This document shows positions 23,724-35,220 of a DNA stretch of 64,000 nucleotides, one piece after another. The stretch is taken from positions 2,356,001-2,420,000 of the forward strand of contig JAALGY010000038.1 of NCBI GenBank assembly GCA_032358165.1, written 5' to 3'. This stretch comes from Diplosphaera chodatii. Lineage: Eukaryota; Chlorophyta; Trebouxiophyceae; Prasiolales; Stichococcaceae. Below the pieces are notes generated by a model, which worked only from the letters and a program-made list of their open reading frames with translations, was not told where the DNA came from and ran no database searches. The position numbers were made by a program, and so were the translations under genes. The stretch's first letter is position 1. Each line of letters opens with the position of its first letter.

Positions 23724-24475
23724 GGTGGGAACAGGCTCGGAAGGGATGGACGGATGTATTGGAACGGAGCTGCGCTGATCTGAGGCGGCCATGCATATGA
23801 AGCTGCGACCAGAAACATGCACAGCATGTGGGTTGCGGCTGAGCACGAAGCATGGCCTGTCCAGGTAGCCAGCTCTGTAGGGTTGTACTACCAGGGAGAG
23901 CCATGTGCCAAACATAGCGGGTTCATGGGGTTACTGGCGTATGATGGACATGTACAGCTGTTGCGGTAGCCTTTAGCAGTCACGCAGTGTGCTATGGTAC
24001 ATCACAGCAAGCTGGCCCGTAAGTGTTAGCGACAGTGTCGATGGCTGGATTCTTGCAAGTGTGTACAGCATTTGCCTGAGGAGGCTTGCATTGTAACAGG
24101 TGTGCTTAAATCACACTCCAACACCACACTTGACGTCGATTGCATTCGTCACCGATGCAGCCGTATCCCTGTCGCCTGACACTCCGTTCGAAGACCTGGA
24201 AGGCTGGAGGAACACTGCAAGAGAGGTACCAGCAGCCCCAGAAGGAAATTTGATTTGGTAGGTGCAGAGGAAAGCGGTTGGCAGGAACGTTTCCTCCTCA
24301 ACGTTTCCTCCTCAACAGCAAAACCACCGTCCGTTCATGTCCAGTGCACAAGTGTTGCCCTCGATGTTGTATGCTGCATCATATCAGCAGGCCTGTCTGC
24401 AGAAGCATTGCAAAATAGCACTGTCAAAGGGCCACCTCAAAACAGATGCAGGAGGTGATGTTGGGCTGTCAATCC
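23724..24475. other. Convergent intergenic spacer
   Basis: This is 3' UTR territory between two convergent small-protein genes. It is less GC-rich than coding sequence. TGTAA occurs at 24092-24096. A 15-base unit (ACGTTTCCTCCTCA-type) is repeated in tandem at about 24287-24316. No exons were seen. Confidence 0.35.
24287..24316. repeat. Tandem 15-bp repeat, two copies
   Basis: The unit AACGTTTCCTCCTCA occurs twice in a row. It is in non-coding sequence downstream of the single-TM protein gene. It looks like simple slippage with no evident function. Confidence 0.6.
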
Positions 24476-25624
24476 CTACTGCCCTTTGCCCTTGTAATTC
24501 GGCCCCTTCTCCTTGTTGGTTTCCGTGAAGCCACCCCCGCTGCCGCTGCGCCGCCGCTCCTGTGGATCTGTGCCTGAGCCCGCACCAGAGTCGTCCCTGC
24601 ACAGCAAGCAGATTGAGCGCATGGTTACTCTGCTTGGCAAGGCACCGGCGGCCAGCACCGCCGGCAGCAGCAGCTGTGCACCATCAGGGTGCGGTCAGAG
24701 TTCAGGCAGAGCCTGCCGACTCCTGTCCTGGTGACCAACCTGTTGTGATGATGGTGTGGGACATGACGCACATGCTGCACCAGGCGACGCATCATATGCC
24801 AGTGGCATGCGCAACGAGCATACATGAGCATGATCATGACCACTCACGAGGTGCCGCTGGCCTGCGCTGTCTTGAGCTTGACGTTGGCCTCGTTGTGCGC
24901 CTCAGCCGAGCGGTTGTCGGAGAATGTGCGCTGCGCCTGCTGGCCGGAGGCGCCTGCGGATGGCGGCCGCTTCTCCTGCTGCGCCTGATCAAAGCTGACA
25001 ATGATACTGGTTAGCAGTCTGTCGACGGCGCTGCAGCAATGCATGATAAAGCTGCTGATGTTTGCACAGCAAGGCATGACTGCGATCTGGCTGCAGTTGA
25101 TGCAACTGCGCACAAAGGCCTTCATGCATCTGTGCAGCAGCAGAAACAAGACGGATTCACGACCATAGGACCGACTAGAGAGGAAAGAAAACAGAGGGTA
25201 GGCCTGCATTCTGGACGCACCACTTGGCCGCTGCCAACCTCGGAGGAGCGCGAGCTGCGGGGGCGGTGCTCACGGCCGAAGAAGTAGTACGCCGCGCCGC
25301 CGCCGATCAGGATGGGGACCAGCACGCCGGTCACCTGCGCGTTCGGGGTGAGCGAGCTTCGCCGGACATATCACCCTGACCGTCCAAAACAGCATGGTGT
25401 GTATTTGAGTGTCCACGTGCTTTGCGCACACTTCGCGAGCGCATCAACCTATCTGCCAAGCCAGGAGTGTGCGGCGACCCGGTCGCACAGCCAGGATGAA
25501 CTTCATGGTGGTGGACATGCGTCTTGGTGATGTCGCAGCGATGGTACATCTGGGCCTGCACCTGGCTTGATGATGACGGCGCGCCCTCGCCGTGTGCCCT
25601 GGCGGTCCCCGCTGGGTTCGCCAT
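24476..25624 (-). CDS. Small single-TM protein
   Basis: This is a four-exon gene for a protein of about 140 residues. The ATG at 25624 gives MANPAGTARAHGEGAPSSSS; the next exon (25334-25220) encodes a membrane segment VTGVLVPILIGGGAAYYFFG followed by a basic patch REHRPRSSRSS. Exon 3 (25000-24850) is hydrophilic (SGQQAQRTFSDNRSAEAHNE). Exon 4 (24602-24476) ends GGFTETNKEKGPNYKGKGQ and TAG. Phases fit across all joins. No family is recognised. A single-pass organellar or ER membrane protein with a hydrophilic tail is the safest description. Confidence 0.6.
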
Positions 25625-26432
25625 CTCCGCGGCTGTGACACGCAAAGGCTTATTAAGCTTAGTTTCCGTGAGACCCACGGCGCTTTCAGGCACAAGCCAG
25701 GACGGCTGCTGCAATCGGTGGGTTTGGCAACCTTGATCACCAGACAGCACGACGTGCAGAGCCCTGCCGCAATGGAACGCTTCCGACACATACAGGCGGG
25801 TTGATGCGAAACATTCATCAACACTGTTCACGCCGCGCTTCCTCACTTCTCTCGGCAAATCCCCGGCATTGGGCTGAAGCTGGGCTGACGCGTGCGTTTG
25901 CCAGGCCCCGCGAAATGGCATGCCTCAGTGCGCCGCTCATCTTGGTATACTGATAAGCTTAACTCTTAGCTGTCAGTATGATCACATGTGTTGTTGTGCT
26001 TGCAGACACTGATGCACTACTGTTGTCGCCTTCTCAGCAGCACCGTCCCATGAAATGACTCAGAGCAGTCGTAGAAGCTCAGGGTCCCCCGACACCGGGC
26101 TCAACAGCCATGCGCTTCTGGCATCCCCTGGCTTGACACATCATTAGACCTTTGCAAACCCTTGCTCAGCATAGTCATTGCGTCGTGCGTGTAAGTCGAG
26201 ATTGGTTGCACGGCAGGCGTGGCATGTGCAGATCCCTCTTCTGTTCTAGGCCCTGCTCGAGGCATCACAGCCGGGCTGTGTCTCAGCAACGCTTTGCCAA
26301 ACGCTTACTGATGTGCACAACCTGCAGCCTGCCGCGCTCAGCCGTTGAGGTTGAGACAGACCATTGGTGGGCGTTCAGCCCTTGGAGCCCTGTGACTGGC
26401 TAGCCCTTGAGATTGAACAGTGACACAGCCCC
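25625..26432. promoter_or_regulatory. Divergent promoter region
   Basis: This head-to-head spacer lies between the single-TM protein gene and the RanBPM gene. Frames here do not splice to either gene convincingly. No core promoter motif was identified. Confidence 0.35.
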
Positions 26433-29400
26433 ATGGCGGTAGAGGAGGTGACCGAGGAGCTGCCGAGGGAGCTCAACCCCTCCAATGCCGGACCCTTCCT
26501 GATCGTGGAGAAGAACAAGCTTGCTGTCAAGTACACAGGTCGGCGCATGGCTTGCCCAGCACTGCTCAGCCACTGCAGCACCTTGTGCACATGCGCAGCA
26601 GATCGTACAGCACCCGGAGCTGCCCATAGGGCAACGTCGACGCTCGCAGATGGTGCTGTACTGCCGCATGGCTGCAAACTTGGCTGATGTTCAAGCAGCA
26701 TGTGCGCGCTTCCACGCAGGCAGCGGCTCGCACAACGACGACGTGGGCAGCATACAAGCCAACTGCGCGGTGCCGCGGCGGCGGCGGCTGTACTACTACG
26801 AGATCACGATCAAGGATGCGGGCGACCGCGGGTGCATTGCCATCGGCTTTGCTCCGCCGGACTACACAGCGGGGCGCCAGCCCGGGTGAGTTCGCCCATG
26901 CATGCTCCCAATGAGCGCAGGCGACTAGCTGGCCGAGCTGTGTGCCCCTCCGCACCACCAGTACAGCGTGCAGCAGCCAAACCATCAAGCGCCTGCACGC
27001 ATGGCCGGCAGTGCGGGGCCTATGGTGTGCAGCCTCTGTGGTACTTCCAACGACACAGACACCATCATCTTGATGCAGATTGTGACAACGTGGCGCCTGC
27101 AGGTGGAAGCCGGGCAGCTATGGGTACCACGGCGACGACGGCCGCAAGTACGGGTCCACGGGCACCGGCGAGGAGTACGGCCCGCACTTTGGCACCGGCG
27201 ACACCGTGGGCGCGGGGCTGCACCTGGAGACGCAGGAGCTGTTCTTCACGTGAGTCCTTCCTGGGGGGGTGCAGCTGCGTATCATCATGTGTGCGAGTGC
27301 GTGAGTTTTTGTTGCATGCGAAGCTGGTGCTCGCTGCTGCGCTGTGCTGCAAGAGGCAACTGGGTGGCTGCGATTGCTGCAACAGTGGAGCAGGTGGTCA
27401 CTTTCTGCATGGTGGAGGGCCAGGTCCTATGCTTCTTGCAGGGTTTGTGTGTCATGATCGTGTGCACCGCACTCAACGAGCGCATCGATTTCGCCTGCAG
27501 GAAGAACGGCGAGCACCTGGGCTCGGCCTTCCGGCACGTCGTCGCCACAGCGCTGGTGCCCACCATCGGCCTGCACAGGTGACACGCGCTGCCCAGCCCA
27601 TGCAGAGGTCGCGGTGCACCTGCCAGTGCAGCTCAGTGTGTGCGCCACGTGTGACGCCTCATTGAGCTAGGCTGTGCCAACTGCATCCTGTGCTGCTGCT
27701 TTGCTGGCGATTTCAAGGGTTTGAAGGGAGCGTGTCGATGCTGCAGCCTGAACGAGGAGGTGGAGGTCAACTTCGGCTCCAAGCCCTTCCGGTTCGACGT
27801 GGACGGCCAGCTGCAGCAGGAGCGCGACCGGCAGGCAGCCGCCATTGCCTCGTAAGCTCACGCGGGCGCCCTTGGAACACATTGCTAGTATGTGGCACGA
27901 GCCCTGCTATGCCTGGGTGATGCACGGTCACAATCAAGCAGCTACAGCCGCTTCTTGTCCTGTTGAGCAGCACAAGGAGCCGCCTTGGGGACCCTGTGTC
28001 GTGCAGGCTGCACGTGCCGGCCGGCGTCACCCACCAGCTGGTGCGCCAGTACCTGCTGCACTTCGGCTACGCCGACACCCTGCGCGCCTTCGACGCCGCC
28101 GCCGGCGTGCTGCCCAGCGACGAGGCGGCGCCCGCAGACAGGTGCCTTCGCAGCATCTTCGCGCACGGCCTCCGTCAACATGACACACTGCTTCGGCAGA
28201 GCCCTGAAGGGACGGGCGTGTAGGGCATTGGCTGCGTTGCGCGGCGCTCATGCATTCGTAAAGCCACACATTGTAGCCTGACAACCCGCTGTGCCTGCCG
28301 CAACAGCTCGGAGTGCCCTGAGCTCGCGCTCCGGCACGCCACACGCAAGGCAATCGACGCCGGCGATGTGTGGCAGGCAGAGCGCCTCATACAGGTCGGT
28401 CGGCAAGATGTCTTCGCAAGCTCGCTGAGCATCCTTATCTGTGCTGGAAGTGGACATCAGCCTGCATCTCTGCCTGCGCTGACGTGCCTCGTCACAGCTG
28501 CAGGACTCGCAGTACGAGCACCTGCTGCAGCATCCAGCGGGCGCGGATCCAGAGGCAGAGTCCGACGAGGCTGGCGGCGGCGCACCGCCCGCGCCAGCAT
28601 CAGCAAAGGGCGCCGCCGCTCCAGGGCAGGCGGGCGGCCGGGCGGCAGCGGGAGGCAGCGGCGGCGCCTCGGCGGCGGACGCAGCAGCCGATGTGCACCT
28701 GCACCTCAGCTGCCAGAAGTTCGTGGAGCTCGTCCGCGAGTCGCGCATTGATGAGGCAGTGGCGTTTGGTCGGAAGGTGGGGCCCGCTTCTCGTCACACC
28801 TCAGCTGCTGGCGCGGTACTGAGCTGCTTGCTGGTAGATGCAAGCCAATGGTTTGGGCCCAGTGACTATGACGACAGCCTTCAGGCTTCACCCTGCCCAA
28901 AAGACGAACATGTGTTTCAGCATGTTCAGCCAGCATCTGTTCTGAATTGTGTTGCTGCAGGTGCTGTCGCCGCTCATGAGGGTGTCACCAGCATACGGCG
29001 AGGTTGTGATGGGCGTGTTTGCACTCATTGCATACCAGGTACTCTTCCATCAGCATTTTTGTTTCGCTGACACACGCTGCTGCTGGCGCATGCAAGCCCT
29101 GGACAGCTGCTCACATGTTCGACACCTACGCGCCTACTCGGAAGCATGCTCTGCAAGCACCGTCTCATTCCTGCCCACAGGACCCAGGCTCGACATCGCT
29201 TGCAGACTTGCTGTCGCTGTCAGCGCGTGAGGCGACAGCCGACGTGCTCAATGCTGCAGTCCTGGCCGCCGCTACACCGCCTCTGACCCCGCCCAACGGT
29301 ACGTCCATTGGCAGGAATGCTGCTGTGCTTGCCAGGCGATGCCCTTGCCGTCTCTTAGCCCAGTGAAGCACTACACCAAGATCATGCATCAGATGTGTGC

Positions 29401-30502
29401 TGCAGCATTCGTAAGGGTCCCGTCAAGCAACTGCGCACGCTGCGGTGCACACCATGCACCTGCCTGCGCAGCCCTGACCCCAGAGTTCTGGGCTGCAGAG
29501 TCTATGGCAATCGACTCGCCGGAGGCGGCGCAGCCGCCGGCGGCCGCCCGCAGCCGGGGGCGCCGCGGCGGCCCGCCCCCGCCGCCCCCCGCCGCTGCCG
29601 GCATCGCCAACGGCAGCGCCATGTTCACCGGCGGCGGCCGCGGCGCCCGGCGGGGCTCCACTGGTGTCCGGGGGCCGCGGGGGCCGGGGGGGCCGGGTCG
29701 CGGCGGGGGTGCGACCGGCTCCGGGGGCCTGGCGGGCGTGCTGCAGTCGGCGCAGGCGCTGGTGAGCTGTCGTTGGGGTTGTCCAACGTACCATGTGCTG
29801 TCAGGCGCTGTGCACTGTGTCCTCAGCCTCTGCCGGTAAACCCTCAAGCTCATCGGCGCCAGCTGGCTTGCTGCTACAGTGCTCCTGGCGATGGGCGCTG
29901 CGTGGCTGGCGATGCCAAGCAGCGATTGAGGCACCAGGTCGAGCCAGAGGATACGGCATGGACATGAGAGGAGGAAAAGAGACTCATGCTGTAGGTATTG
30001 TCTGTCCAGGTGGGCATGGGGCTGGAGGATGCCATCGGCACAGACTTGGCGGATGAGATGGGCGCCGCTATCATGGCAATGGATCCGCCTGACGACCCGC
30101 AGCATCAGCAGAGCAGTGCCGACCCCGAGGCCGAGGCAGCTGGAAGCGGCGGCAGCGCCGCCGGGCCTGCGCTGCCGCAGCAGCAGCGGCGGCAGCCGGT
30201 GCCGCGGCCCCCGCGGCCGACAGCCACCCTGCAGCGGCTCCTAGCGCAGCTCGTCGTGGTGCGCGCTGTAGATGTGTAGTTCCACAGACATGTAACTGGA
30301 GTAAAGGAGCACCCGAGCAGAGACTCAGCCCCTGCTGTGTCGCTGTCAGTGCTTCCCGTGGGTCAGATCATGTGACCTGCGGCTGCCCTGGTGCCGGCAG
30401 GTGCGGCAGCAGATGCATGAGGCGAACGGTGGGCAGGGCGAGGTGTTCCACCTGTCGGAGCACATGGCGCCGCCGGAGCAGCTCAAGCCCAAAACAGCCT
30501 GA
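26433..30502 (+). CDS. RanBPM/RanBP9-like SPRY-LisH-CTLH-CRA protein (GID/CTLH complex)
   Basis: This is the scaffold subunit (Gid1/Vid30, RanBP9/10) of the GID/CTLH ubiquitin ligase. The ATG at 26433 gives MAVEEVTEELPRELNPSNAG then LIVEKNKLAVKYTG. SPRY exons give RLYYYEITIKDAGDRGCIAI, SYGYHGDDGRKYGSTGTGEE, GTGDTVGAGLHLETQELFFT, KNGEHLGSAF and VEVNFGSKPFRFD. A LisH follows (HQLVRQYLLHFGYADTLRAF, near 28030-28090), then CTLH (RHATRKAIDAGDVWQAERLI, near 28340). CRA pieces are LSCQKFVELVRESRIDEAVA and ADLLSLSAREATADVLNAAV. Low-complexity inserts (28560-28680, 29520-29750) separate the last parts. The TGA is at 30500. Exons lie near 26433-26538, 26722-26886, 27104-27250, 27502-27582, 27749-27852, 28007-28140, 28308-28393, 28498-28776, 28961-29037, 29182-29300, 29471-29762, 30010-30258 and 30401-30502. 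In yeast and animals the complex targets metabolic enzymes and other proteins for degradation. Confidence 0.85.
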
Positions 30503-31716
30503 GCAGCGGCGGTGGCACGCCACTGTGGATTTGAGGATGATCATGCTGGAGAGCTGGACAGTGTGTACTTGTAGCCGTGGCTGTTCCAAACACGCCAATC
30601 GGCAGACGCCCAATCCGGTGGCAGGGCCCACTGATTGGAAGATTGGGAGACGACATGGCGCGCCAAAACGAGGAAGATACTTTGGGAAATCTCGTGGGTG
30701 GTGGAAGCGGCCTGCAGCGGGGTTGTACAGCGGCTAGCAGACTACCTTTGCACCCACCAAGCCGATCAAGCTGTCTGACATATTGCGCATTTGGTTCCGC
30801 GCCTGTACTCACCCGGGCACAGCAGTCTGGCAGAAACAAGTCTCCAAGGGCATCCCAAGCTCAGCAGGGCAACCCTGGCAGTCAGCATGCTTCGTCACCG
30901 CAGCGCGTGCCAACAGTGCAGCTGATCAGCTCTGCTCTGCTTGCTTCAGAACGGTGCGCAATTTCTCATCCAGGCGCCCAGTGCGCCACAATTGCCGCCC
31001 ATTGGGGACTGCCCAGTCAGCTCGCATGAACAGCTAGGGCTGCGCCCGGCAGGACGCAGCCTGTGCTTGCCGCGACCCGCACCGACATGCTGTATCGCCT
31101 GCGTATGGTCCTGACGCCGTTTGCGCCGCGGCTGCTGTTCTGCTGGCCGCTTGAGGTGCAACCAGCTAGGGGGCACCCTCTACGGCGCCCCGGGTGACAA
31201 GTTGTAGAACCACGGTGTGTCCTGCAAGTCGATTGCTGCCTGATCATGTCGCATGTCTCATCAGCTGCCGTGACACCGCAGACACGCTGATCGCACCAGG
31301 CTGTTGCACAGCCACCGACGCCTTGACATACTGTCGCGCTTCTGCGTCTGTGGCGCGCTTTCAGTGGCACGCCAACAGCCAGTGTAGCATGTTTCAATGT
31401 CACATGTCCACCAGCTGTGCACAGGCGCCGCGTGCTGCTTTGGCACACGCTTTGCCGCCGATCCTGGTGGCCTCTGCATTGGCTTGCCGGAGCCACTTGG
31501 CAGTCGGGAGCTCGGCTCCGCAGTGGCATGGCGGCACATGCATTCATCCGTCCGACACAGCAGTGAGCTCTATTGGGGCAGATCGGCGTTTGAGCTCGTC
31601 ATCGGGCCTGGTATTGGTCTGTCTGCCTGCCCTTACAAGCCACTCCCTGCACACCGCAGGCAACAGCGCCTCCTCTGGGACCGGCACAGCGTACGGATGG
31701 CTTTGTGACCTGGGCA
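30503..31716. other. Intergenic region, possibly with an upstream exon of the next gene
   Basis: These 1.2 kb lie between two same-strand genes. No recognisable coding motif is present. An acceptor (ACCGCAG) at about 31661 opens a frame that leads into the next gene (TGTAYGWLCDLGMAVEPE), so that gene may have earlier exons here. Confidence 0.35.
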
Positions 31717-33407
31717 TGGCGGTCGAGCCGGAGGCGATGCAGCCGGGGGATGTGCTGAGGCGGAGCGGCGGCGGCGCGGCAGGGATGAATTTGGGCGGTC
31801 AACTGCAAGTCCGGCAGCAGCAGCAGCCGCCGCAGCAGCCGGTGTGGAAGGCGGAGCTGGGGGGCATGAACATGCCGCACGCGCTGCGGCTGCAGGCCGT
31901 GTGCGGCGCCGTCAGCTGCGTGGATGAGTCGCCCACTGCGGCGGCCTCGCCTGGCGTCAGCCTCCTAAGGTACGTGTAATCTACCGGCTTAGTGATTCCA
32001 GGGAACGCAGCACACATTTGACATGATGCACCACCATGTCAAGGCGTGATCATGTGCATGGCAGCATGTAGTGTGCAAGTGGATGCATGGAGGTTTGCAA
32101 TCCGAGCGCATCCGTGATGGGCGTGCACTGGACCCCGCTGCAGGAATGACAAGGGGGGCGGAGCGGAGCCCGGTGGCGGTGAGGCGACGTCGCCGCACCG
32201 CAAGCGCGGCTGGTTCCGCCAGCCCGGCACCTTCAGCCGCTCGCTCAGCCGGCAGCCCAGCCGGTGCGCCCAGCGCAGCCGCAGCACGAGGCCCCCGACA
32301 CGCATGATGCGAGTCCGCATTGAGCACTCCGCCCTGGACCACATTCCTGCAGGCTCTCGCCTGGGGCTACTTTGCTGCATACCTTTGCACCGTCGCCTCA
32401 CTGCCATTGCTTCTTGTTCAGGTCGGCGACGGATCCCAATGATATGATTCGGCTGGATGCCACCTCCGGCGAATCGCCAACCCCGTCTCCAGGCTGCGTG
32501 CCATGCGTGAGGGGGTGGAATGGCAATGACACCAGGGGCTCGTCTGTGCCCTCCATGACCGCGGCGCAGGCTGCCGGCGTGGCAAGTGGGTTTGCCCACA
32601 GCAAACCTGCGTCGGCTTGCACTCCGGCGGTGCCGGCTGCTGGCAATGCACAAGAGCACAATGGTGCAGCAGCCGCCGCAGATGGGCTGCCATCGCAGCG
32701 GGGTGCAGCAGCAGCTGTGCCGGCGACAGACCATGGTAGATTGCAGTGCGAAGCACCGCCACAGCAGCAGGCTGCGCCCGCGTTCGACCCCAACGACTTG
32801 GCCGCGATGAACGCACGCCTGGCTGCTGGGCTCGCATCCCTGCCGCCGTCGCCGCACTCTGGCAGTCCCAGCCGCGGCGGCGGCGGCGGCGGCTCGAGCC
32901 AGCACGACAGTGGCGACAGCGGCGGCGGCGGCGGGAAGCGGCAGCGTGCGCAGGATGCATGCCACGATAACTGCCGTCTGCGGGGCGGGGATGGCGGCGG
33001 CATCTTGTCAGAATCGCACGCTGCTGCCGACAACCGCGACGATAGTGGCGATAGTGGCCCACCACCAGCAGTGCGGCCTATCAAGGTGCGCCGCGCTACA
33101 GCAGTTGGCTGCAGGACTTGAAGGTCGACTCAACCCCTGCAACTGTACTCCGACAGGTGTGGCTGTTGTGGCATTGAGCCCTGCAGGGAACTCAGAAAAT
33201 TGTCTGTCATGGTCGCAGGTGCAACGCATCGCGGTAGGCATGTCCACGACGGATCTGCCGGCCGTCATGGCTGCGGCGCGGGAGGAGGATGAGGGCACCT
33301 CCATGCGCCACCGCCCCCTGGTGAGGGGCACGCTATGCGCTGGAATATGGGGGACCTGCAAATGCGCAGGTCCCCCATACGTTTACACGCAGCACGTTGC
33401 TGCATGA
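31717..33407 (+). CDS. Unknown low-complexity protein
   Basis: No family is recognised. Three exons join in correct phase. Exon 1 (from ATG 31717, or earlier via an acceptor near 31661) encodes MAVEPEAMQPGDVLRR and WKAELGGMNMPHALRLQAVC. Exon 2 (about 32145-32261) encodes a basic Ser/Arg stretch, RKRGWFRQPGTFSRSLSRQP. Exon 3 (from about 32422) encodes DPNDMIRLDATSGESPTPSP, FDPNDLAAMNARLAAGLASL, then Gly/Ser/Asp-rich sequence ending near 33083. A donor (AAG/GTGCGC) there can splice in phase to an acceptor at about 33220, adding VQRIAVGMSTTDLPAVMAAA and ending at the TGA 33405-33407; without that splice the frame stops at 33119-33121. The protein is largely disordered, perhaps a regulatory or RNA/chromatin-associated protein, but no function can be claimed. 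The start and end are both uncertain. Confidence 0.45.
33346..33379. repeat. Perfect 14-bp inverted repeat (hairpin) with 6-nt loop
   Basis: The arms 33346-33359 (TATGGGGGACCTGC) and 33366-33379 are exact reverse complements around the loop AAATGC. It lies within the last exon or intron of the unknown protein gene and 25 bases before the ATG at 33404. Confidence 0.85.
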
Positions 33408-34401
33408 CTGACTTCATCCAAGCAGGCGCCCCTGCGTTCCTGACGGAGGGGATGCTGTGGCTGCAGGACTCTGGCGAGCAGCGCGGGGCACTGGAGCCAG
33501 TGCTGCAGCTGCCGCCCGGGCGCACCCTTGGGCAGTTGCCGGAAGTCCAGGTGCGAGCTGCTGTGCAAGCTGGAGCGCATGCCCCGTTGCTAGTGTCGGT
33601 TGTGGGCGCTGCCAGCATCACCTGCACACACGACTTGCACTGCTCAGCATGCAATTGTCAGCCCCCTTTTGTGGGCAGGTGTTCAATGGATTCTGGGGTC
33701 TGGACGACGCCCGCCGCAACCGCGACTGCCTGTTCGTGTTCGGCGACAATGACGCGCAAAAGGGCCTTGCCGGGCAGGCGGTGATCCGCGGCGAGCCGAA
33801 TGCGGTCGGGCTGCCCACCAAGCGCGGCCCCAGCCATGTCGCGCATGCCTACTACAGGTGCGGCAGTACATTCCAGAATCCCCCTGGGATGCATTGCATG
33901 TACTCGAGGCAGCTGCTGCACTACAGCACCTGTGGTTGCAGGTGAGGGCAGATGCAACTTTCCCACTTCACACTGCACAGGGATGAGGACTTTGAGTTGA
34001 ACGCCGAGAAGATCAGCGCCGGCGTCGTGCGCGTCCTGCACACGCTGCTGGATGGCTATGTGCCGGACGCCGATGCCCACCCTGGAGTGCAAACCACCCA
34101 CAGCCACTCCGCCGAATTCGCTGCCGGGCGTACAGCCACCGGCGGTTGCGCTGCTGCCGCCGCGCCGCCTGCACCAAGCGCACAAGCGTCGCCACTGCTT
34201 CCCAGAGACACCCAGCCGCTGCAGCAGCAGCAGGCACGGCACCGTGAGTACAAGGCGCTGGTGGTGCCGTCGGACGGCTTCGGCACCGGCCGCGCCCGGC
34301 TGCACACCGACGCGCCCCGGACCTTCGCGTTTCTGAAGCAGCAGGTGTGCCAGCTGCTGGAGCTGCTCCAGCCGGGGTCCAGCGACGCTCTAGACTGGTG
34401 A
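33404..34401 (+). CDS. FGDN-family conserved protein (phage/bacterial type)
   Basis: The core exon (33680-33858) reads NGFWGLDDARRNRDCLFVFG, DNDAQKGLAGQAVIRGEPNA and VGLPTKRGPS. This is the hallmark (F-V-FGDN, K-G-GQA, IR-EPNA-G-PTK) of a small conserved family common in bacteria and tailed phages and of no assigned function (I believe DUF7831, from memory). A later block, KALVVPSDGFGTGRARLHTD, matches the family's closing LP.DG.GTG.A.L motif. The last exon starts DEDFELNAEKISAGVVRVLH and holds an Ala/Gln-rich insert between the blocks that bacterial members lack. The start is taken as ATG 33404 (MTDFIQAGAPAFLTEGML), because the upstream exon cannot be joined in phase. Introns are about 33550-33679 and 33859-33981, and the TGA is at 34399. 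Horizontal acquisition followed by intron gain is inferred. Confidence 0.62.
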
Positions 34402-35220
34402 CGGGCTGGGTAGTGCGGCGGCCAACGACAGCGAGCACATGCGCTGCGCTGGGCAGTGGCGGCGGCAGCTGCAGCCCACTGGCGGACACACACCCTGAGA
34501 GGAGCGCACGGCACAGTGAGGGATGGACACATGTGGTAGCTGCACAGCATGGGCAGCCCACAAGGCTGCTTTGTGCGCGAATGGGGCAGCGACTGTCATT
34601 CGAAGCAGGGTGGAGCGCATCGCTAGGATAGAAGCTGTGCTGGTGCTCAGCCGGCTGCCATCATGAGTGAAGGGAGTTTACCAAGACAGATTGCAGCCGT
34701 TAGCATCTTGATTTGCCAGAGATTAGCAGCGGAGCAGGCTAGCACTCATCAGAACTCCTTCCGGAGATAGCTCTGTTCCGCTTCAAAGCAGCCTCTCAGG
34801 TATCGCTGTCACGCGTGGCAGCGGCACAGGTGCTGTTGCTCGGGGACAACTTGCTTTCCACGTGTGAGCTGGCAGCGAGCATGGCTCGCCTGCCTTGTAC
34901 CATCAGGTTTTTACACGTCATAAATTGGCTTGTCCTACGTCAGTCGCAGCTCGCTTGTGCCGACCCATCCTGCCAAACGGTTCCGACATGGTTCTGTCAA
35001 AACGCTCAATCACGCCTTCACGCACAGAAGCACACAACCACTACAGTAGCCCGCCAGCACCACAAGACAGCATGCCAAATAGTGTCCAGCAGTCCGCATC
35101 TGAGCCGATGATGGCCGCCTCATGAAGCAGATGTACACGATCCACAATGTTAAAAAGCCGCTCTTCGAGACCAAGACGTGCACTCCCTAAGATATCGGCA
35201 CAGTCTAAACCTATGAAATC
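34402..35220. other. Convergent intergenic spacer
   Basis: This is the 3' UTR region between the FGDN gene and UBC9. The GC content falls after about 34640. A minus-strand TGTAA (TTACA near 34911) is a possible but distant signal for UBC9. No exons were seen. Confidence 0.35.

Noticed and set aside
32398..33084. 228-residue minus-strand ORF
   Set aside because: Antisense to the low-complexity exon of the unknown protein; no exon-like ends or family features.
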